This document shows, one piece after another, positions 12,714-25,139 of a stretch of 64,000 bases of DNA (position 1 is the first letter of the stretch; each line of letters opens with the position of its first letter). The stretch is from Rhynchopus sp. YZ270_cl-10 (taxonomy: Eukaryota; Euglenozoa; Diplonemea; Diplonemida; Diplonemidae), in assembly GCA_964035575.1 (NCBI GenBank), contig OZ037852.1, forward strand, positions 434,001 through 498,000. The letters run 5' to 3'. Below the pieces are notes generated by a model that did not search any database, was not told the origin of the DNA, and saw only the letters and a program-made list of their open reading frames with translations. Made by a program: the position numbers and the translations under genes.

Positions 12714-13215
12714 CAAGTAATTGCTATCGGAAAAAAAACCGGGTGTGCTGTGGAACTCCACTCTGAAAAAAATATAATCTACAACACGCCCAGCATTCTG
12801 CTCTTCTGCAGGTATGCTAAAACGCTCTTCGTACGCTGCTGAACCCACTGGGATGCCTGCATCTGAAACTTTTAAACAGTGGGGCTGTCCTCTTCGTCCA
12901 GCACCATCTGATCGATCGCGTTATTGGAGGTAGTCTCGGCAGGCTCGATAACCATTCGCTCGGGCGGCCTCGGCATGTTCCAGCTCGTAGTCGTCCACAG
13001 GCTCCCACGCATCGTCGTCGTCATCAGAGCAGTGCGGAAGGAACACATAATGCACAGACGACAACACGTCGTCGATCGCACCAGGCATCGTCACATCAGC
13101 ACCTCCAGAAAATCGCCAGGATGCTATGGTGGTTTCGAAAATCGCGCGGAGTTATCCACAGCACACCCCATTTTTTTTCTTAGCAATTAGTTGTTCTTGT
13201 TATTATTGTTTTCCC
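12714..13215 (-). repeat. Dispersed repeat with decayed acidic coding sequence, copy A
   Basis: Begins CAAGTAATTGCTATCGG on the plus strand. Related copies are 29197-29705, 34261-34725 and 40063-40450. The minus strand of this copy can be read as a short acidic peptide (SDDDDDAWEPVDDYELEHAE), and the 34.3-kb copy preserves the same pattern (VFLxHxSS..D..VDDxEVEHAD) despite many base changes, suggesting former coding. Frames break between copies. Function is not recognised. It is followed by the 248-bp satellite, as at 31.2 kb, and by related units at 40.5 kb. Confidence 0.6.
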
Positions 13216-13370
13216 CACCCTTCCTTCAACCCGATCAGTTCGTATTGTTTTCGCGAAAACATGAAATTACACATTTCAAGAGAACAAAAAATTAAAAAGG
13301 GTTCGCCCCCTCAATGGGACGCCGGAAACCATAATTCCCCAGTGTCAGCCGCATCATTTCAATGAAACCA

Positions 13371-14362
13371 AAAAGTGGCTTATTTGCATTTTTGGGCTCC
13401 GCCCGTGCAGCGGTGGGGTCATTTCGGAAAATTGGACAATTTTTTGACCACTTAAATTTTGAGAAATATGAGCCCGGTTCCTTATACGTGGGGCCCATTT
13501 TTGGCCAAAATTTTTCTCAAAATCGACGAAATTAAAATTAGACCCCTTACCCCCCCCCAGAATCATTTCAATACACTACCTGTATTGGTTGCTGACGCGT
13601 GTATACAGGAAGGTTGGGAAAAGTGGCTTATTTGCATTTTTGGGCTCCGCCCGTGCAGCGGTGGGGTCATTTCGGAAAATTGGACAATTTTTTGACCACT
13701 TAAATTTTGAGAAATATGAGCCCGGTTCCTTATACGTGGGGCCCATTTTTGGCCAAAATTTTTCTCAAAATCGACGAAATTAAAATTAGACCCCTTACCC
13801 CCCCCCAGAATCATTTCAATACACTACCTGTATTGGTTGCTGACGCGTGTATACAGGAAGGTTGGGAAAAGTGGCTTATTTGCATTTTTGGGCTCCGCCC
13901 GTGCAGCGGTGGGGTCATTTCGGAAAATTGGACAATTTTTTGACCACTTAAATTTTGAGAAATATGAGCCCGGTTCCTTATACGTGGGGCCCATTTTTGG
14001 CCAAAATTTTTCTCAAAATCGACGAAATTAAAATTAGACCCCTTACCCCCCCCCAGAATCATTTCAATACACTACCTGTATTGGTTGCTGACGCGTGTAT
14101 ACAGGAAGGTTGGGAAAAGTGGCTTATTTGCATTTTTGGGCTCCGCCCGTGCAGCGGTGGGGTCATTTCGGAAAATTGGACAATTTTTTGACCACTTAAA
14201 TTTTGAGAAATATGAGCCCGGTTCCTTATACGTGGGGCCCATTTTTGGCCAAAATTTTTCTCAAAATCGACGAAATTAAAATTAGACCCCTTACCCCCCC
14301 CCAGAATCATTTCAATACACTACCTGTATTGGTTGCTGACGCGTGTATACAGGAAGGTTGGG
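13371..14362. repeat. Four tandem 248-bp satellite units
   Basis: Units at 13371, 13619, 13867 and 14115 look essentially identical. Each ends in a palindrome-like segment (CACTACCTGTATTGG..GTATACAGGAAGGT). One further unit lies at 31191-31438, and diverged 253-262-bp relatives at 40470-40984 abut a tyrosine recombinase gene. The open frames inside are shared by repetition and have no independent support. Confidence 0.95.
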
Positions 14363-17115
14363 AAAAAAAAAAAAAAAAGTTTATAAGATGATCCTAAGCC
14401 TCTCGGCTTAGTCTGATTAGGTTACTTAATGTTTTGAACATTGGTTATTCATCAATCTTTTTTGTTGTATTTTTGGATCATTTTTGTTTTGTTTTCTCTC
14501 GTGCTTAGTCACCTTATCATGTTCGTTATCGCACAGCATCAGCTGCGCTGGCTTCTACAAGTTTGTTGTCAGGGATGATGTCATTTCCCCAGCCGGAGTT
14601 CGTAATTTTGGAAAAAAATGTGGCTTAAAAGGGTGTGCACGTCTCTACAGACGACATACACCAGCAGAAGATGACACTAGACTCTGATGCTGAAATTTCA
14701 TATGGCACAGTCCATAAACCCACCCCCCAAAAAGGTAACCCTTTGAATTTTTTTCACATTAGGACTTTTTGCTCGATTTTTGCTCCTTTGAACTCAGAAT
14801 AACGTTTCTGAGGTCACAGGAGCAAAAATCGAGCAAAAAGTCCGAGTAGAAGATAGATGGAGATGAGTATCATAACAATTCGCGAAGGGGGAGAAAAAAC
14901 AAGAATAGTGAAGTTATTGTATTATTAATGCAGGCACCTCCTACGAAGATATTCGTGGCCAATGGGAAGTTCCGTTCAACGGCAAGCCACAAGAGTAGAA
15001 CAACAACACAAACCCTTGAAAAGCAGACGCAGAGTCTCTCGGCAGACAAACATGACAACGCTAACCACGACTGCCACAGGGCAGAGCGGGGTCCCTAACG
15101 CCTAACGGTTCACTGGGGGGGGGGGGGGGGGGGGGCCCACATAGATAAAGAAAACAAAAACACAAAAGCACGAAAGGAAAACCAATAAAAAAGTAAAATA
15201 AGAAGACAAAAGAAAGCGCGTTCTATACAAGATACGTCCAAAAAGTAATAGGGGGGAAATACACACAAAAGAATGGTTGCCAAACCTAGTTCCCCAAAAA
15301 CCCCGGTTACAGGTGACCGCACCATGAGAACAAATTGCTTTTTGTGAGATGGCCGACACCTTACTTAGGTAAGTCGTCTTGAAGGCATACCGTAGAAGAA
15401 ATACTACAGTGTCAATAACTATCTTCGCCCACACAGGAAAAACGCGAAACGAAACAGGGGGAGAGTTTGTTAGCTGTAGGCTTCCACCTTTTTTTATCGT
15501 TTTGAAAACTGATGTGTTTACAAACAGAGCCAAATAGAAAAGGTAAGAAAGTGAAAGTCCTGAAGTACAAGAAAGTGATGTGTGAGAAGGGAGGAGCACA
15601 CATGAGGGTGAAAACAGTTCGAGCGACCGTAGCATTTCCCCTGTCAACTGCGTTTGACCTATAACAAAGTATTTGTCCTGATAGAAAAAAAAAAAAAAAA
15701 AAAGGGTTTTTTGAAGAAGCAAGAATAGAACCATTATCACTGGAACACCAGTAACACGGGTACGTTAAAAAAAAAAAAAAGTACCTTTTCCCCCAACAAA
15801 GTACCCTACTGTATTCAAAAAGTACTTTCTCCGAACCTTCACCACAATTATTTTTCGGGGGGGGGGGGGGAAACCCACTCAGAAAAATATATTTTGATAG
15901 GCCGCCGACCCCGCAATTAATGGGGGGGGGGGGAAAGAAAGTTCTAAATAAAGAATGAATGGCCAACGGCCACATGGGCACGCACACATGTCGTAAAAAA
16001 GAGGGACAGTTGAGGGGAAAAGAAGTTAAATAGGAGGGGGGAAAGTTGAGGGAGAGAAGGGCGACCTTCGAGGAGAGAGGCGAAAAAAGGGTGTGTTTTT
16101 TTTTGTATAGTTTTGTAATATGAACCTAGGAAGCACGGTGCATTAAGTTCACCAAAAGAGAGAGAGAGAGAGTAAGGAGAAATTTTAGTAATGAAGGAGG
16201 AAGGGGGGAAACCTGTTTTCCGGATGTCGGTAGGCTGTAACCTCGGGTGTAATTGGGCGTAATTCGGTAAAATTGGGAAATCGGGCAAAAATGCAGTTTT
16301 TTTGCCGTTTTTTTTTTGTACTTTTGACTTGCTTTTCGGTCGTCACATTCCCCAAATTTTCCCACTTATATGCTGTTTGCCTACAAATCAATATAAAATC
16401 AAAAACGGTGATGAAAAATATGCCTTGGTGAGTGGTCACAGATGCTGCACCTACGCGGTTCCAATGCGAGAATGAAGGTGTCCAGGTTACCAAACACCCC
16501 CCGCCATAGGGTGTTCCCATTTTTGCCAACTGGAGCTACCACGTCACACCCTCTAGTTTAGTCGCCCGTTTGACCTCAACTCCGAGTCTAGACCCCACTG
16601 TGTGGGCAAGCAAAACAGGCCCCCGGGAAAGCCTCCCTCAAAAACATCTGAGTTGTACTGGTGGTGTGATTGGATGTTATTGGGACGTAATAAGGGTAAA
16701 ATTGACCCCAGGTGGGTCCAGATGGGCTGTGTTGGGTCCGGGTGGGTAGATAAACATTACAAGAAAGGGAACAGAAAAAAGAAGAAACAGCAGACAGAGT
16801 CTGCTGGAGTTGCAATAATAAAACAGAACAAGATGACAAGATGATCAAGATGGGCACACTTGCAGTATGAGCTCTTGATTGAGAGTCATCAGAAGAAAGA
16901 AAAGCACAAAAAAAAAAAAAAAAACAAAGAGAAAAAATGACAACACGCCCGGACGGCGAGCACGGGACTAAAAAGAGGGGAGGGGGGAAAGAAGTTAAAA
17001 AGAATGCGCCTCCTCACCCGAATTATTCAATAAAACAGAGTGTCGGGGAAACGCGTCCCATCTATGAATCTCAAGGCAACAGAAGATCAAGAAAACACAG
17101 TTTCAAAATATTATA
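14363..17115. other. Intergenic, no gene recognised
   Basis: A hairpin motif (CTAAGCCTCTCGGCTTAG) lies at about 14384. A 26-bp-arm inverted repeat (GGACTTTTTGCTCG..) spans 14762-14841. G and A runs are frequent (15117-15135, 15858-15870). Long frames near 15102-15987 are rich in Phe, Ser and Pro from homopolymers and are judged non-coding. Confidence 0.55.
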
Positions 17116-17716
17116 CATACAATGCAGCGAGGCCGAAAACGGATGAAAACCGGTCTGGCCGAAAAACGCATGGCGTGGCTGAGGCGTATTCGGGATTACT
17201 TACAGGGGGCCCTGAGGGGAGGCCAAATACAAAGGGCACCCAGGTTCGGGAAATTTTCGCGGGGTGTCCGCTAAATATAAGAGGCACCCCCTTTTGCTGT
17301 TTTGGTAACCCATTGACTCTGCCCGCCAGTGTCAATCGTCAGTTGGGAAGAAAATAGGTGCAAAATTTGAGTGTCCTCCAAAAAAAACCCGCCTGCGGCG
17401 GGTGATTTCCTTACCCACTCGCTGCACTTGCTATTTTCGTTTCATACGATATAATGTCACTTTACGGTACACTTCCCACGCGGTGAAATAAATGACTTGA
17501 CTTGTGACTTCGCAAGTAAAACCACAAGTCAAGTCATTTAATTCACCGTCGTGACTGTACCTCAAAAATACCACTAACTGATGGTGTCTGAGTCATTTTT
17601 TCACAACAAAAAAAGGTTTTTTCTTCAGGCGTGGTTGAGGCGTACTAAACGTAAGTAATCCCGAGTACGACTGATCCGGCCTTAGCGAGGCTGATTCGGC
17701 CTCGTTGCATTGTATG
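17116..17716. mobile_element. Inverted-repeat element with nested hairpin
   Basis: The left end CATACAATGCAGCGAGGCCG matches the right end in reverse complement with few changes, and the subterminal GCGTGG.TGAGGCGTA words are also inverted. A 77-bp hairpin element with ends CACG.GGTGAA (17477-17553) lies inside. No coding sequence was found. Confidence 0.5.
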
Positions 17717-18070
17717 TGGTAATATGCAAACAACCATGCACACACAGAACGTTACCAAAAATAAAACGTTATCTGAGTTTAAGCTAGTCTGACAAAGAAA
17801 GAAACGAAATCAGAAAAAGAATTTTTCGTTGATCGCACCGGATTTTTGTGGAGTGTGTAGGGACAAAATCAAAAACTTTTCTGTGGATAAGTTGTGTCGT
17901 GTTTACATCGCTCACACCAAAAATTCGGGTAACAACTCAGATATGTTTTCATTTCCTCCCCTACAACCTTTGCAAGGCAGTTGTCTCAAAAAAAAAAAGG
18001 GGGTGGGAAGCAGGCTTTGCGCTAACTTCTGGCCCTTGGCCCGGGATTTTTGGATATTTTTTGTGGTGCG

Positions 18071-18101
<31 letters not shown>

Positions 18102-19286
18102 AAACCGGGGTTTCCTTACTAAAACCAGAGAATCTCATATTTCAGAGTAAGGGTACTTTAGAATGTTTTCGTACACACATGTGACCCCACCGTGGAGAGC
18201 AATCACCTCGCGCAATCAAAAGAAAGCAGAAGGGAAAAGAAAAAAAAAGTTGAGTACCGTGCGCCCACGGCGCTGCCTGTTCTCTACCCTACTTTATTTC
18301 TAAACACGCCATGATGTACTTATGTACAGTGTTCTTTTGAGTACGACAATGCTGCTGAACCGTCGGCGTGAGGGCGGCACCCCCTCCGAGGCCACAACAA
18401 GTCCTGGTTTTTGTTCTCACTCTTCTCTGTGGTCACAGAAACCCCATAGCTTATTCAGTACATTGGTGTTTCCAGTCAAAACACAATGCCATGCCAAGTT
18501 GGGTTTTCAGACTGAAAATGACCCTTGTTTACGGTATGGGTCATATTTTGCGAAAATTTAAGTCACTGAAATTATGTCCATTTTTCCGTATATCCCCCAC
18601 CACAAACCGGGATTGGCTCGGAAATGCCACAAAACACTGTTTTTTCACCCCCAGACGTAAGGCTATTTGAGGTGCGTTTTTTTGGGCCCGAAACACGATT
18701 TTTCAGATTTTTTTCCAAAAGTTAGCGCGAAGCCTGGTGGGAAGAAGAGAAACACCGCAGAACATGGATGAGATACTGCATATCTGGAAAGACTGCAGCA
18801 TAAAACAGTACTGTACGGGGAGGGTGGTAGAGCTGGGTGTGGGACGACGGGACACTGACGAGGGTGGAGTGAGGTAACGACCATCTTGCCATAAAAATAT
18901 TGATCAGGGCATTCGGGTCCTTAACCCATGGTCATAGTTAAACAACCATGACTCTCCTTACCATGACACCTTCTTACGGGCTGTGAACAATCATTGCTTC
19001 AACAAGGCCTAAGAAAGGGTCCCGAAAAAAGATGTGGATGTTTCCCAAAAGGAAGTTGAAGTAGTTTGTTTCATCAAAAATAATGTGAATACTGGCATTA
19101 CTCTCACTTTAACCACGTGTTCACTTCAAAGAGTGCAAGACAATAACTAAAAGAGGGATCTACAAAAGGAGGGGGAAAGTAAAACACGCAAACCTAAAAA
19201 AAAATAAAGGGTGCGGATTCCACACACAACACTGTCTCAATGTCCGTGGATAAAGTAAATTTGACGCAGGCACGTAAAAAGTGTGG
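17717..19286. other. Intergenic; partial duplicate of 22.37-23.24 kb
   Basis: Bases 17715-17758 and 18731-18944 match sequence at about 22371-22379 plus 22985-23020, and 23032-23238 respectively. The interval between them (about 970 bp) is absent at 23 kb. A GTGACCCCACCGT..GAGCAATC repeat (18180-18275) is shared with 5757-5865. No gene was recognised. The last part (18970-19286) is the 3' flank of copy 2 and resembles the 3' flank of copy 3. Confidence 0.6.
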
Positions 19287-21955
19287 TCAGTGCATGTCCA
19301 TAACAACGACGCTGTACTGTTCTGCATTGACCAGACGCTGCAGCCTGCTGTACATCTGTGGGGTGTCGTGTCTTGATACAAAACATAAATCACACATACC
19401 TTGTCGAGGTCGGAAGGGATCTTGGCGAACTTCTCCTTCGCATCTCGGTACTTGCCATCAATCAGAAGTGTCATCGTCTCGTTCCAGATGGCGAAGGGTA
19501 TGCCCGATGTGTTCTCAAGCTGGTACATCCACTCCTCCTCAGCCACTTTCAGATCACCCATGATCTCAAAGACCTGTATGTTCTTGGAACTGCGTTTCGT
19601 AAAGAGCAGCGCATCAACACACTTCACAGAAAAGTGGACAGCATTCTCCCCCTTCACAATGAAGCTGTCATAGAGCCCACTGCAGTCCATCTTCCTGTTG
19701 TAACGCTCCAGCGCAATCACCCACGACACCACAGAGGAGGTCACAGTGATCTTCTTCATCCCTGCACACCCCATGTGGCCCACACGTGCATCCCCTGTCG
19801 CACATGCAAAGGAGATCGCAATGTTCTCTTTCTCCATACACGAGCTCACATGTCTTGCACTATTCGCACAGCACTCTTTGTGTGAACCAGCAGCCTTGTA
19901 CGCGTTGAAGGTCACAAGCATCCTGTCCCCAGAGAACACGTCGCACACACCCTTCTGCAACTGTGCCGACTGCATCAACATTCCCACAACCTTGCTGTGC
20001 TGTTCGACAACAGTGTCATCGTCCTTCGAACCGCAGAACGCATGCCAGCCCTTCACATTGAAGTACGCAACAGACACGTGCTTGCGACGCAGGCCTTCTG
20101 CAACAGGCGCTTTGATATGTTTTGAACTCTCACTCAGAGACATACTGAGACGTGAGAGACGTGAGCGTGAGCGGTTCGGCGGTAGCTTTGCGCTCACCAT
20201 TGATGAGTGGGTCATGGTCACAACATCTTCGTCACCTTCACTCAGGAGCACTGTCTGCGGCATGTAGTTTCTGTACTCAATCAGGTTGGAGACCATCATC
20301 TTGAACGAGGCCTGCATGTTCGCCACTTCGGAAAGACGTGACTTGCTCTCCAAGTCCACACCCTCAAGGTTCATGACAGCCACACACGACATGTCGTGCT
20401 GAAGCGACAGCAACGGGGAGATGATCATGCGTGTCACGAACACCGACACCGCAAGCAGCACTGCCGCTGCAGACAACGTTGCTGCCAACATCGTCACAAG
20501 CGCCTCGTTCTGCTTGTCCTCTGAGTCCTGGCGTGACTCTTCGTTCTGTGCTTTGATGGATGATGTGGACACGTCGATTTTCGCCATCACAGCACTCCTC
20601 GGCACAAGCAGTGTCACGTACCACGTCAGCGTGACAGGGGACCCACGTGTATATTTCTTTGTCACAGTCCAGAACTCTATCCTGGTTGCGTTCGTTGCAT
20701 TTGCTTCGGGAACGTACGTCCATGGGTGGAATGTATCTTTGGACAGCTCCACAGTTTCATCGTAACCACTGTTCAGGGAAAACGCGTACCTCCCGTGCAA
20801 GGCAATTGCAGAAGGAATGCTCCCTCCTTGGATGTCGGAGTGGTTTGTGATGTTGATCAAACGCTGGTTCGGCAACGTTGAGTTGAGAGGTGGTGGGTAG
20901 TACTGCATGAAGGTAGCACCCACCCATCCTGCGTTGAAGGCGATGAGCTCACCCACAGCGCCTGTTCTGTAGTTGTGTTGCACTGTGTAAATCAGCGAAC
21001 CTTCAGGAAGGTCTTGTTCTACAAGCATCTCCGTCAACCCTTCGCCACTGAAAGCTGTTGAAAGATAGCCAACACGATGGTTTTGACCAGGGTACAGATC
21101 CAGCATCTCAGGATGCACAGGTGAGTAGGAACACGACAACACTAGTTGATCGAAAGTCGCTTTCACGGGAGGGTACTCAAGAGTGCCTGCCATGTACTTA
21201 ATGTCTCCTGTCAGCAGTTCCGTCATCCTGTAATCAGCCCCAGAGTAAGCACGTGGAATCATGCAGTTTCCCAGCCAAACGTCATTCTCGTAGTCGCTGA
21301 AATAGTTGCATCCACGCTGTGTGTTCCACATGTTCCCGTCAGGTCCAGCTTCACCTATTCTGGACATCGGTCCGTGCTGAAACGTGTTTGTGAACATGTC
21401 ACGTGACTCGAGTAGAAGTGCGATTGGTGTGTCATTTCTCTGAATGCCAGTCAAAGGTGTTGCTCTGAAATAAACAATACTTCCACCCCATGGGTATGAA
21501 CGAGCCAGGTCTAAAGGGTGGGGGTATGCAGGTGAAAACGGAAGTGCTTCGTACGCAATGTTTGAAACCCCGTGGTGCACAGTGTCGTCGAACAAGGTTT
21601 TGAGCAACGGACGCAGCTGCTTGTCAACGAATGCTGGCGACGTGCTCACGTTCGGGTGGTGCATCTCGACATATCCCCCCCCAACACGGAGTGACATCTC
21701 GGGCACCTCAAAGTATTTGTCAATCGCCGACTCCACACCTTCCAGCACAGCATGAAGGAAGCGCCCAGACATGGCCTTGATGTCCAGCTCCCCACTGTTC
21801 AAACACTGCGACACACCTTCATCCCCATTGTCGCGTGCCTTGCGCAGCAGGTCGTTCCACGTCGTGATGGTGATGCTTCCGATCAACGTACCGGTGCAGA
21901 TGATGAGGAGACACGACAACGCCAATGTCAGGGACTGGATACCCGCCCCAGGCAT
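19287..21955 (-). CDS. Receptor-like pseudo-cyclase, copy 2 (two exons)
   Basis: Exon 1 is 21955-19400 (852 codons), the intron 19399-19356 (44 bp, GTATGT...CACAG), and exon 2 19355-19287 (22 codons plus stop, ending VVVMDMH). It has the same layout as copy 1 and an intact frame. The linker before the cyclase domain is longer and Ser/Arg-rich (LPPNRSRSRLSRLSMSLSESSK). The cyclase-like domain has YFNV where the first metal Asp would sit and keeps SGDRMLVTFNA. Without removing the intron, translation would run on into an unrelated tail, and the spliced end matches copies 1 and 4. The frame is open for another 84 residues upstream of MPGAG, but this extension is broken at copy 1, so it is treated as non-coding. 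Confidence 0.85.
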
Positions 21956-22379
21956 GATGTGGACTGTGTCAAAATATCTGTGTGTGGCACGGTGTGTGGT
22001 GAGGGACAAATATGCGTAATGGATTGATGGGACTTTTCCATAAAAATCACTGCCCGGAGGCTTATTTCGAACTCTTGTTGAGGAGTTCAGCAAAGAAAAT
22101 TGAGCCGACGACGGGAATGGCGATTCTGTTCGGAAGGGTTCACCAGGAAACACTGATGCGTGTTCAGGCATAGCATAGGAAATTTGAGACAAGGGAAACC
22201 CGGACACACCGGCTGTGGTTGGGTAATCGGGGAGTGGTTAATGAAAACGGTTCGGTTTTAAAAAAAAATAGTTGGTCACCAGGTCCTCTAATTTTTTTTT
22301 CTCTACAGAATCTCTCTTCATACCGAACTTCTTGGACTGTTGGAGAGTAGTGTTCTGCACATCGTGCACTTGGTAATAT

Positions 22380-22980
22380 GGGTCGATTTCAAAACCCCCC
22401 CCCCCCCCCAAAAGTTCTTTTTTGTCTTTTTCATGATATAGGCAGTTTTTTTGCAGTCTGAGGTCCGGAACCGCCCCAAAAACGATTTTCTGGGAGGTTT
22501 TGGGAGGTTTTGGGGCGAAATGGACCTTTTTTGACCATTTTTATGGTATTTTTAGGCTGTTTTTGGCCCTTCTTCTTACACAGCCTATTGGGGGTCAAAA
22601 TAGCTATTTTTGACCAAAAAACACAATTTATTTGACGCCAGGAGGCCTCCGTTGGCCCAAATATATCCCAAAAATGGGCTGTGAGCCCAATCCGACCTGT
22701 TTTGGGCACATTTGGCACTTTTCTTGGTGCTTATTTGATGTTTTTTGGTCAAAAATAGCTATTTTGACCCCCAATAGGCTGTGTAAGAAGAAGGGCCAAA
22801 AACAGCCTAAAAATACCATAAAAATGGTCAAAAAAGGTCCATTTCGCCCCAAAACCTCCCAAAACCTCCCAGAAAATCGTTTTTGGGGCGGTTCCGGACC
22901 TCAGACTGCAAAAAAACTGCCTATATCATGAAAAAGACAAAAAAGAACTTTTGGGGGGGGGGGGGTTTTGAAATCGACCC
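22380..22980. mobile_element. Foldback element with ATAT target duplication
   Basis: Two arms of about 244 bp (22380-22624 and 22737-22980) are near-perfect inverted copies around a loop of about 110 bp. ATAT flanks both ends (22376-22379 and 22981-22984). The uninterrupted target appears at 17715-17758, where GGTAATATGCAAACAACC continues into the same downstream sequence. Frames inside the arms are mirrored copies without family similarity. Confidence 0.8.
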
Positions 22981-23031
22981 ATATTGAAACAACCATGCAC
23001 ACACAGAACGTTACCAAAAGAAAAAAGGGGG

Positions 23032-23238
23032 AAAGAAGAGAAACACCGCAGAACATGGATGAGATACTGCATATCTGGAAAGACTGCAGCATAAAACAGT
23101 ACTGTACGGGGAGGGTGGTAGAGCTGGGTGTGGGACGACGGGACACTGACGAGGGTGGAGTGAGGTAACGACCATCTTGCCATAAAAATATTGATCAGGG
23201 CATTCGGGTCCTCAACCCATGGTCATAGTTAAACAACC
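23032..23238. repeat. About 210-bp duplicate of 18731-18944
   Basis: Nearly identical sequence from AAGAAGAGAAACACCGCAG to CATAGTTAAACAACC. It is non-coding and marks a segmental copy between the flanks of copies 2 and 3. Confidence 0.85.
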
Positions 23239-23409
23239 GTGCACAAAACACAATATTTCAAAGAAGAGACAACTGCAAACCATGGAATACTGCATATCTG
23301 GAAAGACTGCAATACGAAAACGGGGGATAATTGTTTTATCCCCCACCCCCCTTTGGTACGACGATAATTACAAATTCATATACTTTCAAATAAATATTTG
23401 AAAGCATTA

Positions 23410-23648
23410 CACGGCGGGGTCCACCCAGTACCCAGTACCCAGTACCCAGTACCCAGTACCCAGTACCCAGTACCCAGTACCCAGTACCCAGTACCCAGTA
23501 CCCAGTACCCAGTACCCAGTACCCAGTACCCAGTACCCAGTACCCAGTACCCAGTACCCAGTACCCAGTACCCAGTACCCAGTACCCAGTACCCAGTACC
23601 CAGTACCCAGTACCCAGTACCCAGTACCCAGTACCCAGTACCCAGTAC
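23410..23648. repeat. CACGGCGGGG end plus 7-bp microsatellite (ACCCAGT)n
   Basis: TA followed by CACGGCGGGG at 23408-23419 matches the terminus and TA flank of the 4.18-kb element at 52580. It leads directly into about 32 copies of ACCCAGT, the same 7-mer found in that element. No matching right end was found, so this looks like a truncated relative. Confidence 0.7.
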
Positions 23649-25139
23649 CGGGAGGGTATGGCATGGTATGGCAGGGTGTGGCAGGGCATGGCACGGTATG
23701 GGACATGATTATCCCAAAAAAAAGGCAAACGTGCGGTATGGGAGGGTACGGCAGGGTATGGTTGGGTATGGTAGGGTGTGCGAGGGTTCGCGAGGGTTTT
23801 GGAGGGTTTGGGGGCATTTGAGGGCAGTATGGGGGGGTATGGGACACGATTTTCCAGAAAAATGGACAAATTTCCTAAACCGACCCGTGGCGTCAACTAG
23901 CCTATACTAGGAAGTGTATAAAAAACAACAACAACCTCGAAATCTCGAAAATTCGAGATTTTTATAAGACATGCGTGCATTTCTAGTGAAATTTTTCAGT
24001 ATCCACGAGTCGTTTTTCCCCTCCCGTGCTCCCCATCTCTCGCACATACATTACATCTTCATCAGGAAAATTGTCAATTTTTCGTTCATTATTGTGAACA
24101 GCGTTTGGTGTTTTTCAAAAAAAAAATTGTGTGACTGAGTGTGGGGATGCGTTCAAGAATTAAACTCTTCCCCCCAAACCCCCTTTCATCTCTAGTTTTC
24201 TTTATCCAAACGTCGAGTGAACGCGTAATAATTTTTATTTTTCCCCCCCTCACTTTTTTCGCTTATTTGATTGCGTTGATCGATCGCATCCCACAGGCGA
24301 AACTCTCTGGGGGTGGGGTGGGGTAGAATGTACCTGAAATTGCTGTAGGGAAAAACAGGGAATTTTTTTATTTTCCTGAAATCCATATCCAAATCCACAA
24401 TTAGAAAAATCCCTGGATAATTACAAAAAAAAAAAAAAAAAAAAAAAAAAGCTTTTCATAGGAAAGGAGAGCCCCTTACACAAGACCAGATTAACGTAGG
24501 TCGAGGTGGGTCATAAAGCCCTGTGTGTGGTGCTGTAAAACAATAGCTGACGTGGGGTTATATAGCCCCATATATGCAAAGAGAAGTTGAAAGTGCAAAC
24601 GCCTCACCGTACACCGAACGGACGCAGGCACTGGTAGTGTACAAACGAATGCTATAAAAGTTGAGAGATGTAAATCTCACAAGACAATATTCAAAGTAAT
24701 CACAAACACTCCGCCGAAAGAACTAAGGAACACTCAAATAAATCTTTTTTTGAAAGAAACTGTGTTTTGCAAAGAACGAATTGAAAAGTGGTTATTCCTG
24801 CCCTGAACGCCCTTCCTGGCTGACCTTCTTACGGGCTGTGAACAATCATTGCTTCAACAAGTGCTAATAAGGGGTTCCAAAAAAAGATGTGGATGTTCCC
24901 AAAAGGAAGTTGAAGTAGTTTGTTTTATCAAAAATAATGTGAATACTGGCATTACTCTCACTTTAACCACGTGTTCACTTCAAAGAGTGCAAGACAATAA
25001 CTAAAAGAGGGATCTACAAAAGGAGGGGGAAAGTAAAACACGCAAACCTAAAAAAAAATAAAGGGTGCGGATTCCACAGCTGTACCGTCTCAATGTCCGT
25101 GGATAAAGTAAATTTGACGCAGGCACGTAAAAAGTGTGG
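23649..25139. other. Intergenic, no gene recognised
   Basis: A GGGTATGGCAGGG-type degenerate repeat fills 23650-23850. A long A tract lies at 24425-24450. From about 24822 the sequence is the 3' flank of copy 3, closely similar to the flank of copy 2. Confidence 0.55.

Noticed and set aside
13371-14391. Repeated 64-83-residue frames in the 248-bp satellite
   Set aside because: Present on both strands only because the unit is repeated, with no start context or family similarity.
15102-15987. Long minus-strand frames rich in Phe, Ser and Pro
   Set aside because: Composition follows A, G and C homopolymers on the plus strand. There are no domain features, and overlapping frames are equally long.
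21956-22207. 84-residue N-terminal extension of receptor copy 2
   Set aside because: The same DNA upstream of copy 1 is frame-broken, and other copies lack it. The conserved MPGAG start is preferred.
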